In this document: piece by piece, positions 14,320 to 20,948 of the stretch
How the letters are laid out: the number at the start of each line of letters is the position of its first letter
How positions within the stretch are numbered: position 1 is the stretch's first letter
Origin: M55B118 sp041694275
GTDB taxonomy: Bacteria > Bacillota_I > Bacilli_A > Izemoplasmatales > Izemoplasmataceae
Direction: 5' to 3'
Assembly (NCBI GenBank): GCA_041694275.1
Contig: JASMTQ010000008.1
Coordinates: 1-20,948, forward strand
DNA: 20,948 nt
Notes under the pieces: generated by a model
The model's input: the letters and a program-made list of their open reading frames with translations, nothing else
Told to the model about the DNA's origin: nothing
The model's database searches: none
Translations under genes and position numbers: made by a program

Positions 14320-15491
14320 TGGCACAAAGTGTAAGCATTAAAAATCTAAGTGTTATTTTCGGCAAGGAGAAACAACAAAAAGAAGCCCTGGAACTGCTTG
14401 ATAGTCATTCCCCTTTGGATATCAGAAAAAAAACAGGCGCAACTGTCGCCGTTAAAAACGTAAACTTCGAAATAGAAGAAGGCGAACTTTTCGTTATTGT
14501 CGGACTTTCAGGAAGTGGGAAATCTTCGTTCATCAGAACGCTGAATCTTCTAAACCGTCCGGCTACAGGTACCATCGAAGTGGGTGGCCGTTCACTTACG
14601 GACATGACGAAGGAAGAACTTCGCGAATACCGAAGAAACGACGTATCCATGGTCTTCCAGCATTTTGGCCTTCTTAGCCATAGAACCGTTCTTGGAAACG
14701 TTGAATACCCTCTTGAAGTACAGAAAGTCGACAAGGAAGAAAGAAAGCAACGCTCCATGGAAGCCATCGAACTTGTAGGCCTTGGCGGATGGGAACATCA
14801 CATGCCAAACCAGCTCTCAGGTGGTATGAGACAGCGTGTCGGGCTTGCACGTGCACTTACGAATGATCCAGAGCTCCTGCTTATGGATGAACCTTACAGT
14901 GCGCTTGACCCGCTTATCAGACGCGAGATGCAAAATGAGCTTTTAAAACTTGAAGATGAAATGGACAGAACCATCCTCTTCATCACCCATGACATGAACG
15001 AAGCCTTCAGAATGGGAGACCGCATCGCGCTTTTAAAAGACGCTGAACTTGTGCAACTGGGGACGCCTGAAGACTTTTTCAAAAATCCCGCAAACCAATA
15101 CGTCAAGGATTTCATCGCAGATGTAGACAAGACACGTATTCTGAAAGTCAGAAACATCATGCGCAAGCCAACCGCTGTCGCCCATGTTGGAGACAGTCGC
15201 AAAGACGTCCTTGACACGGTTGAGAAAAACGATATGAAGTTCATCTATGTCACAGATGAAAAGCGTTACTTCAAAGGCTTTATCACCCGTGAACAACTAA
15301 AGAAATCCAAAGCACAGAGCATTGACAAGCTCATCAAGAATGACGATACCAAAATTTACAGAAACGATTACCTCCAGGACGCCTGGAGCAAGCTAAGCGA
15401 AGCCACATTCGATCTTCCCGTCGTAGATGGAAAAGGTCGCTTGAGAGGCATTCTCAATCATGACAATGTCGTAGACGCGCTTGCCAAATAA
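14319..15491 (+). CDS. opuAA: Glycine betaine ABC importer, ATP-binding protein with tandem CBS domains
   Basis: A 390-residue ATPase of the OpuAA/ProV type. Walker A GLSGSGKSS spans residues 62-70, signature LSGGMRQR begins at 166, and Walker B LLMDEP has Asp190-Glu191. The Q-loop reads VFQHFGLL. The C-terminal third (about 280-388) holds two CBS motifs, starting VRNIMRKPTAVAHVGDS and ending LPVVDGKGRLRGILNHD. In OpuA-type transporters this region senses ionic strength or binds c-di-AMP. With the RCK_C regulator upstream, both gene expression and transporter activity may answer the same nucleotide; that is inference. Translation is coupled to the permease by a 1-nt overlap, with GGAAGGAG upstream. 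Confidence 0.95.
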   Translation: MAQSVSIKNLSVIFGKEKQQKEALELLDSHSPLDIRKKTGATVAVKNVNFEIEEGELFVIVGLSGSGKSSFIRTLNLLNRPATGTIEVGGRSLTDMTKEELREYRRNDVSMVFQHFGLLSHRTVLGNVEYPLEVQKVDKEERKQRSMEAIELVGLGGWEHHMPNQLSGGMRQRVGLARALTNDPELLLMDEPYSALDPLIRREMQNELLKLEDEMDRTILFITHDMNEAFRMGDRIALLKDAELVQLGTPEDFFKNPANQYVKDFIADVDKTRILKVRNIMRKPTAVAHVGDSRKDVLDTVEKNDMKFIYVTDEKRYFKGFITREQLKKSKAQSIDKLIKNDDTKIYRNDYLQDAWSKLSEATFDLPVVDGKGRLRGILNHDNVVDALAK

Positions 15492-15500
15492 TATCCATTA

Positions 15501-15541
15501 AAAAAACCGAAGCCGGATTTTAATCACGGCTTCGGTTTTTT
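15501..15541. terminator. Bidirectional terminator between opuAA and the GNAT gene
   Basis: A perfect 15-bp stem AAAAAACCGAAGCCG/CGGCTTCGGTTTTTT (15501-15515 with 15527-15541), loop of 11 nt. The A and T tracts serve transcripts from both sides, fitting the convergent gene order. Confidence 0.92.
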
Positions 15542-15549
15542 CATGGACC

Positions 15550-15828
15550 CTAGGAATCAATTTTCAAATCATCGTAGGTGTCTTCACTGTTGAACTTGTC
15601 AACAACGTAAGAGCAAAGCGGTCTGACCTTGTAGTCATTTTCTCTTGCGTATTCAGCAAACCGATCAAGCAGTTTGCGTGCAATTCCTTTTCCCCTTAAA
15701 ACAGGGTCAACGAATGTTGAATTTGCAATCAACACTGAATCATCTTCAAAGGAATAGCTCAAATAGGCGATAACCTCATCTTTTTCATTTCTAATCAAAA
15801 AACGGTTGTCTTCATGTTTGATATCCAT
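15550..15828 (-). CDS. Small GNAT-type N-acetyltransferase (YidJ/PF14542-like)
   Basis: A 92-residue short GNAT protein. The central FVDPVLRGKGIARKLLDRF contains the acetyl-CoA pyrophosphate loop RGKGIA (residues 45-50), and LCSYVVDKF follows as in the short family also found as YidJ-like proteins. These lack part of the usual GNAT fold and their substrates are unknown. AAGGAGG lies 6 nt upstream on the minus strand (complement of 15835-15841). It is the only minus-strand gene and is divergent from perR, with about 150 nt between them. Whether the Per box also affects it is unknown; it lies far upstream of the likely GNAT promoter. Confidence 0.85.
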   Translation of the reverse strand: MDIKHEDNRFLIRNEKDEVIAYLSYSFEDDSVLIANSTFVDPVLRGKGIARKLLDRFAEYARENDYKVRPLCSYVVDKFNSEDTYDDLKIDS

Positions 15829-15869
15829 TGTGTGCCTCCTTGGTTTGTATTAAGCTTTATACTAACTAT

Positions 15870-15875
15870 ATTATA
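15870..15875 (-). promoter_or_regulatory. Possible -10 box of the GNAT gene
   Basis: TATAAT on the minus strand about 40 nt before the start codon. The -35 at 17 nt (complement of 15893-15898, TTTCCT) matches poorly. A second TATAAT lies further upstream on the same strand. Confidence 0.4.
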
Positions 15876-15907
15876 CCGCACAAAGGCATTATAGGAAAAT
15901 GAACCGG

Positions 15908-15936
15908 TTGACAATTTCTGCAATAAGACCTATAAT
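15908..15936 (+). promoter_or_regulatory. Consensus promoter of the perR-peroxiredoxin operon
   Basis: TTGACA (15908-15913), exactly 17 nt, TATAAT (15931-15936): a full match to the sigma-A consensus. Such a strong promoter fits control by a repressor. Confidence 0.95.
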
Positions 15937-15940
15937 GTAT

Positions 15941-15955
15941 TTGTAATCATTACAA
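15941..15955 (+). promoter_or_regulatory. Per box (PerR operator)
   Basis: TTGTAATCATTACAA is a perfect 7-1-7 inverted repeat that fits the Per box consensus TTATAATNATTATAA with one symmetrical change. It starts 5 nt after the -10 box and covers the likely transcription start, so a bound repressor would block initiation. Confidence 0.9.
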
Positions 15956-15982
15956 GAATGAAATGAAACAGGAGGTAACACT

Positions 15983-16393
15983 ATGGAAACCAGTCAATTG
16001 TTAAGAGAATACGGAATTCGCCCTTCATTTACGAGGGTCAGTATCTATGATTTTTTGAAAAATCACAGGGTACACCCAAGTGCCGAAGACATTCATAGAG
16101 CCCTTTCTCCAACCATCCCGACATTGTCTAGAACCACTGTATATAATACGCTTCATCTGCTTGTCAGCAAACAGCTTGTGACCACGCTTGATGTTGAAGA
16201 AGAGCAGCAGCGCTATGATATACCCGATCACCCTCACGCACACTTCAAGTGCCGTCAGTGCAACGATGTCTACGACCTTGAAGAAATAGCGCCATCACGC
16301 ATTCCTGAAGACACGCTACCTGGCTTCAGAGTAGAAGAAGCCAAGTTGGTGTACTATGGTCTTTGCCCTAAATGTCAACAACAAACCGCTTAG
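15983..16393 (+). CDS. perR: Peroxide-responsive repressor PerR (Fur family)
   Basis: A 136-residue Fur-family metalloregulator. An N-terminal winged helix (recognition segment SRTTVYNTLHLLV) precedes a metal-binding dimerisation domain. The structural zinc site is Cys90-x2-Cys93 with Cys128-x2-Cys131. The regulatory site of B. subtilis PerR (H37, D85, H91, H93, D104) is matched in identity and spacing by His31, Asp79, His85, His87 and Asp98. That supports PerR over Fur or Zur. His31 and His85 would be the residues oxidised by peroxide. AGGAGG lies 7 nt before the ATG. The Per box in its promoter implies autoregulation, and the next gene is a peroxiredoxin. Confidence 0.93.
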   Translation: METSQLLREYGIRPSFTRVSIYDFLKNHRVHPSAEDIHRALSPTIPTLSRTTVYNTLHLLVSKQLVTTLDVEEEQQRYDIPDHPHAHFKCRQCNDVYDLEEIAPSRIPEDTLPGFRVEEAKLVYYGLCPKCQQQTA

Positions 16394-16423
16394 GTTTGAA
16401 ATAAAATCATTAGGAGGACCATT

Positions 16424-17122
16424 ATGGACGAAATGAACGAGAACACTGTGACTGATCATCCAAGAATGCCTTTGATTGGGGATGACGCACCTCATTTTGA
16501 GGCAACCACAACACAAGGGAAAATCAATTTCCCAAAGGATTATGAAGGAAAATGGGTTGTTCTATTTTCACACCCTGCAGATTTCACACCGGTCTGTACA
16601 ACGGAATTCATGACATTTGCAAAAATGCAGGATGATTTCAAGGCTTTGAACACTGAACTGATTGGTCTTTCTGTCGATTCACTTCACTCTCACATTGCGT
16701 GGCTTAGAACCATTCGTGAAAAAATTGAATTCAATGGCATGAAAAACATGGATGTCACATTCCCGCTTATTGAAGACATTACCATGAATATCGCCAACAA
16801 ATTCGGAATGATTCAACCGAATCAATCCGATACACAAGCCGTACGAGCGGTTTTCGTAATCGATCCAAAAGGTAAAATCCGCACCATCCTTTACTATCCA
16901 CTTTCCACTGGACGCAACTTTGATGAACTGAAACGAATTATTCAGGCGCTTCAAAAAACCGATAGCGATGGTGTAGCCACCCCCGCTGACTGGCGTCCTG
17001 GAGATGATACCATCGTTCCACCAGCGGATACGATGAACGTAGCAAAAAAACGTAAGGATGAAGGCGTCGACGGAATGTACTGTCTTGATTGGTTCATGTG
17101 TTTCAAAAAAGAAAGCAAATAA
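16424..17122 (+). CDS. Peroxiredoxin (Prx6/archaeal-type, AhpC-TSA family)
   Basis: A 232-residue peroxiredoxin that reduces hydrogen peroxide and organic hydroperoxides. The peroxidatic Cys58 lies in FSHPADFTPVCTTE. The C-terminal YCLDWFMCF carries Cys220 and Cys226, six residues apart, as in the archaeal-type enzymes (compare Cys207 and Cys213 of Aeropyrum pernix), so it may work by a C-terminal disulfide instead of a 1-Cys mechanism. AGGAGG (16412-16417) lies 6 nt before the ATG. The gene is 30 nt after perR with no terminator between, so both share the Per-boxed promoter and should be induced by peroxide. Confidence 0.94.
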   Translation: MDEMNENTVTDHPRMPLIGDDAPHFEATTTQGKINFPKDYEGKWVVLFSHPADFTPVCTTEFMTFAKMQDDFKALNTELIGLSVDSLHSHIAWLRTIREKIEFNGMKNMDVTFPLIEDITMNIANKFGMIQPNQSDTQAVRAVFVIDPKGKIRTILYYPLSTGRNFDELKRIIQALQKTDSDGVATPADWRPGDDTIVPPADTMNVAKKRKDEGVDGMYCLDWFMCFKKESK

Positions 17123-17136
17123 GTTTTCTCTTCTTT

Positions 17137-17176
17137 AAAACTACTCTGCACATCAACTCAAGCAGGGTAGTTTTTT
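17137..17176 (+). terminator. Rho-independent terminator of the perR-peroxiredoxin operon
   Basis: A 13-bp stem AAAACTACTCTGC/GCAGGGTAGTTTT with one G-U pair (17137-17149 with 17162-17174), 12-nt loop, then T run. Confidence 0.9.
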
Positions 17177-17190
17177 ATTGGGCTTTGTGG

Positions 17191-17196
17191 TAGAAT
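17191..17196 (+). promoter_or_regulatory. Possible -10 box of the uncharacterised five-gene run
   Basis: TAGAAT 25 nt before the start at 17221. No good -35 is visible 16-18 nt upstream, where the preceding terminator ends. Confidence 0.35.
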
Positions 17197-17220
17197 TGAC
17201 TGTGTGAAAGGGCGATGACA

Positions 17221-17769
17221 ATGAAAGAAGTATATGCCAATGGATGGCGCAGTTTCAAGCTAATTATGGATTTTCAGGATTACACGAATAAAGAACGGAT
17301 ACTAAAAGGTATTTTACTCCCGTTCGTTTTCATCATCAATGCGTTTTTGTTTATTTTTACAGCCATGTTTTACCTGATTGAAAGACTGTTTGCGAATATA
17401 TTCAGAATATTCATCAAGCTTCAATCGTCACTGTTTCAAAAAAGAATGCTTGTAAGTGATGGAAAGAAGAAACTCATGACATTTTTATCGGTCGTGATTT
17501 TCATTCTCTTTCTTCCGTTCATACTGATATATTATGCAAGCATGGGACTTAAAACACTTGGAAAGATTCTCATGAAAAAACTTGTGTTCAAAATGGACTT
17601 CACCAGACACTATACGGTAACCGATGTCTATGTATTCGATGATGCAAATGTTCATACAACCCATAAAGTCAGCGGCATGATGAAGGACTTGAATCAGTCC
17701 CAGGCTCTAGGTCAGGCACTCGAATCCATAATGAACGAACAAAACACACAAAAAAACAGAAGACGTTAG
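17221..17769 (+). CDS. Two-pass membrane protein of unknown function
   Basis: Not recognised. This 182-residue protein has two hydrophobic segments (about residues 30-54 and 85-107) separated by a basic loop, and a soluble C-terminal tail of about 70 residues containing YTVTDVYVFDDANVHTTHKVSG and ending in a very basic KNRRR. The ATG at 17221 is preferred over 17215, since AAAGGG (17207-17212) is 8 nt before it. It follows a terminator, so it is likely the first gene of a new transcript of five genes whose gaps are 7 to 33 nt. Confidence 0.75.
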   Translation: MKEVYANGWRSFKLIMDFQDYTNKERILKGILLPFVFIINAFLFIFTAMFYLIERLFANIFRIFIKLQSSLFQKRMLVSDGKKKLMTFLSVVIFILFLPFILIYYASMGLKTLGKILMKKLVFKMDFTRHYTVTDVYVFDDANVHTTHKVSGMMKDLNQSQALGQALESIMNEQNTQKNRRR

Positions 17770-17802
17770 TTTTATAAATTGACTCGAAAGTGGTGGCACC
17801 TT

Positions 17803-19299
17803 ATGCATGACTCCTATATCGATTTCATCTATTCCGATGAGATACTCGACTGGATTGAATGGGCAAAAGCTATCAGAAATCATGATCTCAATCAATTCAT
17901 AAAGCTTTACAATCACCAAGACGAATCGTCTGAAACTCTGTTTGATCCTATTGAACTGGCCATTGCCTATGACAGTGAGACCATCTTCGATCATCTTATC
18001 GAACACTATGATTATACGAATTTCACCAACACGCTAGATATGACACTTTTAGAGATTATTCTTGTCTTTTCACGTGAACAGTTCCTCATTTCGGCACTTG
18101 ACCGGTTTACTTTCAGTGACGAGCATCTCTTCAGGATGTATGAATATGTGATTACCTACAAGGACAGCGATGATTTCAAACAGCTTCATTCACGCTATGG
18201 GGTGGGTGAAGGCTACACCAAATGGTTGTTTTTGAAGGCTCTTGAAGACAAGGAAACTCTTGAATATCTTATTTCCATCCATGGTGAAGACTGGCTTTAT
18301 GATTATGATGTTGTCTACGACCTTGTGACCCTCCATCCAGATCTTTTAGAACTCATTGATGACATCGCGTCTCTTGATGACTATATGGATACGGACTTTT
18401 TCTCCAAAATTGTCACTTTGGAAAAACTCGATGACATCGTTAAGGTCACGACGTTTCTTTTAAATCACGGATGGGATTTGAACAGATACAACCGTTTTGG
18501 ACTCACCCCCATGCACATGGCACTTAGACATGCCAAAAACGCCGATGTTATTTACGCACTCAAGGATCTCGGAGGAGATTTGACCATTCCTACAAGCCTT
18601 GGGTACAAAACGTCCCATCAGCTCCTTTTAAGAGAAGCGGAGTTTACACTCGACCTCTCAGAGATTATCGATTTCAAGGCTAAAGACGTCTTTGGACTCA
18701 CCCTTCAGGATTACGATGAGATGCAGCGTGAAGAAGACCTTAAAACGGAAAATGTCATCAGCATTGTAAGGGTTGTTACAAATATGGAAGAAAGCACACT
18801 TTACGAACTCAATGAAGATGAGTTTTACAACCTCATGTTCATGAGTGGCATAGGAATATTTTTCCCATACCTCACCATGATAACAACCCCATCGAAACAA
18901 ATAAGCACCATTCTCATGCATGAACTTACCACCCTGGGCATCGACACAGGTGACATAAGAGCCTTCAAGGACATGTTCGCTGATGATTTCAAACAGGACG
19001 TGCAGACCACACTTGCGCTTGGGATGGAATTTCATCAGCTCACCGATGATTTTCTTGATACGCTCAAGGAATTCGCACGGTATCATGACACAAAAATCGC
19101 GATTGAAAGTGAATCGAACCAGGTCAATCGCATGGGCGAGATCACCATTGTTATAAATAAAGACGGCAGAATCGAAAAACATGCCATCATCAACACAAAT
19201 CTGCTTGATGTCTTTTACATAACCAGGTATTATGGTGTTGCGATTGAAAACGTTCAATACGCCCCCATATTCAACAAATCCCAGAGGTTTTTGAACTAA
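17803..19299 (+). CDS. Large acidic protein with ankyrin-like repeats, function unknown
   Basis: A 498-residue, mostly helical, acidic protein with no signal peptide or membrane segment. At least one clear ankyrin unit lies at about residues 224-256 (DLNRYNRFGLTPMHMALRHA...DLGGDLTI), with a second degenerate unit after it (PTSLGYKTSHQLL). Earlier pairs of helices (FDPIELAIAYDSETIFDHLI; TLLEIILVFSREQFLISAL) look like diverged repeats of the same kind. The last 190 residues are different and may form a separate domain. The ATG at 17803 is supported by GGTGG 6 nt upstream; a TTG at 17779 has no ribosome site. Ankyrin repeats usually bind protein partners; neighbours with membrane segments are candidates. 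Confidence 0.8.
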   Translation: MHDSYIDFIYSDEILDWIEWAKAIRNHDLNQFIKLYNHQDESSETLFDPIELAIAYDSETIFDHLIEHYDYTNFTNTLDMTLLEIILVFSREQFLISALDRFTFSDEHLFRMYEYVITYKDSDDFKQLHSRYGVGEGYTKWLFLKALEDKETLEYLISIHGEDWLYDYDVVYDLVTLHPDLLELIDDIASLDDYMDTDFFSKIVTLEKLDDIVKVTTFLLNHGWDLNRYNRFGLTPMHMALRHAKNADVIYALKDLGGDLTIPTSLGYKTSHQLLLREAEFTLDLSEIIDFKAKDVFGLTLQDYDEMQREEDLKTENVISIVRVVTNMEESTLYELNEDEFYNLMFMSGIGIFFPYLTMITTPSKQISTILMHELTTLGIDTGDIRAFKDMFADDFKQDVQTTLALGMEFHQLTDDFLDTLKEFARYHDTKIAIESESNQVNRMGEITIVINKDGRIEKHAIINTNLLDVFYITRYYGVAIENVQYAPIFNKSQRFLN

Positions 19300-19314
19300 A
19301 AAGGATGTGGTTTT

Positions 19315-19584
19315 ATGTTCCACAAGCAGCATATGACAACAGGATCCTGGCTACTTTTCTTTTTCCTTATGGCCATTCCCATGGTCAATCTGGTGGTCGG
19401 CATCCTCATATTGATTGATAGAAGTTACAACCCGTCTCTTAGAAATTTCATCAAGGCGTATCTTGTTATTCTCATCATCGGTCTTATGATTCTTTTCGGC
19501 CTTTGGGGAATTATAATGGAAATATTGAGACAGGCCATTGAAGAAAGCGACCAGGTTACGATTGCACTCGTGCATTCCCTATAA
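19315..19584 (+). CDS. Small two-pass membrane protein, unknown function
   Basis: Not recognised. An 89-residue protein with two hydrophobic segments (about residues 11-34 and 45-69) joined by a short loop DRSYNPSLRNFIKAY, ending in a short acidic tail. AAAAAGG ends 10 nt before the ATG. It lies 15 nt after the ankyrin-type gene and 21 nt before the NYN gene, so it is most likely co-transcribed with both. Confidence 0.7.
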   Translation: MFHKQHMTTGSWLLFFFLMAIPMVNLVVGILILIDRSYNPSLRNFIKAYLVILIIGLMILFGLWGIIMEILRQAIEESDQVTIALVHSL

Positions 19585-19605
19585 AAAAGAAAAAGAGGTT
19601 TGAAA

Positions 19606-20391
19606 ATGCAAACAACGGACAGCAAAAGCATCGCTTTATTGATCGATGCGGAAAACATCTCACCAAAGTATATCGAATACATCATTGACGAAGCCAACAA
19701 ATACGGTAAAATCAACTACCGACGCGTTTATGGTGACTGGACAACCGACAATCTCAAACGCTGGAAAGAGAAAATGAATGAATTCGCCCTTACCCCTGTT
19801 CAGCAATACGCCTACACCTCTGGTAAGAATGTCTCGGATTTCACCCTTATCATAGACGCCATGGATATTCTTTATTCCGAAAAGGTAAACAGTTTCTGTC
19901 TTGTCACCTCGGACAGTGATTTTACGAAACTTGTCACCAGGCTTCGCGAAGACAACATGTTTGTGTTCGGCATGGGCGAAAGCAAGACCCCGATTTCGCT
20001 TGTCAACGCCTGTGAAGCGTTCGGGTATCTTGACAAGATGCTCGCCGATGACAAGGCTGAAAACGGGAAAACAGAGAAAAAACCGGCCAAAAAATCCACA
20101 AAAGCACCTACAAGCAAAAAAGACACCGCACCCAAAAAGGAAAAGGTCCAAAGCAGCATCACCCCGATCAGCCGTATTGAAGCCGAACTCAAAAACATCA
20201 TCGAAACAAACCAGGAAGATGATGGGTGGGCTTACTGGAGCATTGTGGCGGATCTTCTTCAAAAGAAATTCCCCGGCTTTCACCCAAGAAACTACGGAAA
20301 GAACATCAAACCTCTTACCTTTTTCAAGCAGAACAAGAAATTCAGCGTCAAGATCGATAACAAAGTCGCCTACATCAAAAACAAGGAGTAG
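19606..20391 (+). CDS. NYN-domain (LabA-like PIN) putative RNase with C-terminal OST-HTH/LOTUS domain
   Basis: A 261-residue protein in two parts. Residues 8-135 are a NYN (PIN-like) nuclease fold: IALLIDAENIS with Asp14 and Asn17, NVSDFTLIIDAMDILY with Asp78 and Asp84, and TSDSDF with Asp103 and Asp105. These acidic residues would bind the catalytic metal. A lysine- and threonine-rich linker (about 137-172) leads to an OST-HTH/LOTUS domain (about 176-255; IEAELKNII...GWAYWSIVADLLQKKFPGFHPRNYG...FFKQNKKFSV), thought to bind RNA. The ATG at 19606 has AAAGAGG 7 nt upstream, better than the TTG at 19600. RNA substrate and process are unknown; the acidic site looks intact, so it is probably active. 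Confidence 0.88.
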   Translation: MQTTDSKSIALLIDAENISPKYIEYIIDEANKYGKINYRRVYGDWTTDNLKRWKEKMNEFALTPVQQYAYTSGKNVSDFTLIIDAMDILYSEKVNSFCLVTSDSDFTKLVTRLREDNMFVFGMGESKTPISLVNACEAFGYLDKMLADDKAENGKTEKKPAKKSTKAPTSKKDTAPKKEKVQSSITPISRIEAELKNIIETNQEDDGWAYWSIVADLLQKKFPGFHPRNYGKNIKPLTFFKQNKKFSVKIDNKVAYIKNKE

Positions 20392-20398
20392 GTGAATC

Positions 20399-20887
20399 AT
20401 GAATACGACCTATGAAAGTCTTTTTCTCACAAAAAAACAGTTTATCATCAGTGCGCTATTTCTAGGTATATTTGGTGGTGCATTCACCTTGATCCTTCTG
20501 AATGCGCTTTTCAAAGACGAACCCTGGTATCAATTTACCGATTATGAATGGCTACGCTACGCATTTTTATATGTGATGGGCCTCGCAATCGCCGCGCTTT
20601 ACCTGGGCCGCGATTACTATTTTGTAAATGACTTGGAAGTGAGCTTCAAAGATGAATTCATTCAGTTCAAGGGCAAGTGGGTCAACAAGAACTTCTATGT
20701 CGCGGATCTCAGGGACTATAGACCCAGTCGCGTCATCTACGGATGGTTCAAAAAAGAGAAACTTCTTTTTCGCTTCAAAGACAGAAGAGACAACCGCAAA
20801 TATCAAATGTTTCTGATACTGAAAAACTCTGATGCCGCTTCATTTGAACAGGCAATGATCAAAGCAAGAAAACAATCCATTGAATAG
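20399..20887 (+). CDS. Membrane-anchored protein with a C-terminal soluble beta-rich domain
   Basis: Not recognised with confidence. This 162-residue protein has two membrane segments (about residues 14-38 and 51-70) and a soluble part of about 90 residues rich in alternating charged and aromatic residues (EFIQFKGKWVNKNFYVADLRDYR...KEKLLFRFKDRRDNRKYQMFLIL), ending in a helix. The arrangement recalls bacterial PH-like membrane proteins such as YcxB-type, but that is a guess from pattern. It starts 7 nt after the NYN gene, with AAGGAG and AGGTG upstream, and is the last gene before the terminator. Confidence 0.72.
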   Translation: MNTTYESLFLTKKQFIISALFLGIFGGAFTLILLNALFKDEPWYQFTDYEWLRYAFLYVMGLAIAALYLGRDYYFVNDLEVSFKDEFIQFKGKWVNKNFYVADLRDYRPSRVIYGWFKKEKLLFRFKDRRDNRKYQMFLILKNSDAASFEQAMIKARKQSIE

Positions 20888-20918
20888 CCTTAGACTTGAA
20901 TCCGTCTAAACAGTTCTT

Positions 20919-20945
20919 AAAAAGTCGCATTTTGCGACTTTTTTT
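20919..20945. terminator. Rho-independent terminator at the end of the five-gene run
   Basis: An 11-bp perfect stem AAAAAGTCGCA/TGCGACTTTTT (20919-20929 with 20933-20943), loop TTT, T run of seven. The A tract on the 5' side could also serve a gene on the other strand beyond the window. Confidence 0.9.
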
Positions 20946-20948
20946 ATA

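Noticed and set aside
18658..19332. Minus-strand open frame of 224 codons opposite the end of the ankyrin-type gene
   Set aside because: Shadow of the plus-strand frame, with no ribosome site or recognisable domain.
19660..20400. Minus-strand open frame of 246 codons opposite the NYN gene
   Set aside because: The plus-strand product has clear domains; the reverse product is low-complexity and Phe/Val-rich without motifs.
1..20948. Mycoplasma-type code with TGA as tryptophan
   Set aside because: Several recognisable proteins end at TGA at their normal family length, and tryptophans are encoded by TGG.

Overview
The window is about 21 kb of densely packed, largely co-directional bacterial DNA; only one small gene lies on the minus strand. 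TGA acts as a stop and TGG encodes Trp, so the code is standard. Strong AGGAGG-type ribosome binding sites, near-consensus sigma-A promoters, two lipobox lipoproteins and a PDZ/Lon-type (YlbL-like) protease point to a low-to-moderate-GC monoderm of the Bacillota or a related Mycoplasmatota-like lineage such as Izemoplasmatales or Haloplasma relatives. The exact taxon cannot be read from the sequence. No tRNA, rRNA, CRISPR array, insertion sequence or prophage gene was found, and no gap without a gene exceeds 300 bases.

Region 1 (1-4262) is a housekeeping operon: a TcdA-type tRNA t6A dehydratase cut by the window edge and running in frame into MsrA, then dCMP deaminase, a YlbL-like protease, a small membrane protein, LspA and an RluD-family pseudouridine synthase, closed by a terminator. 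Most junctions overlap or are only a few bases apart. Region 2 (4263-5992) is a translesion-polymerase pair: a UvrX/YqjW-type Y-family polymerase with a beta-clamp motif, overlapped by a YolD-like gene.

Region 3 (5993-10968) is a complete BMP-family nucleoside ABC importer (lipoprotein, double ATPase, two permeases). Region 4 (10969-15541) is an osmoprotection locus: a GntR/RCK_C regulator of the BusR type, a 97-aa membrane protein, and a glycine betaine importer (binding protein, permease, ATPase with CBS domains). The promoters of the regulator and of the importer carry the same bipartite element around the -10 box, so one regulator probably controls both. The BusR and CBS domains together suggest c-di-AMP control of both transcription and transport.

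Region 5 (15542-17176) holds a small GNAT gene on the minus strand and a divergent perR-peroxiredoxin operon with a consensus promoter and a perfect 7-1-7 Per box. Region 6 (17177-20948) is a run of five poorly characterised genes: two small membrane proteins, a 498-aa ankyrin-containing protein, a NYN-LOTUS putative RNase, and a membrane-anchored protein, ended by a strong terminator. This run and the BusR locus are the parts most worth further attention. The most specific anomaly is the tcdA-msrA junction, where a 2-nt difference from a duplicated junction sequence fuses the two frames.
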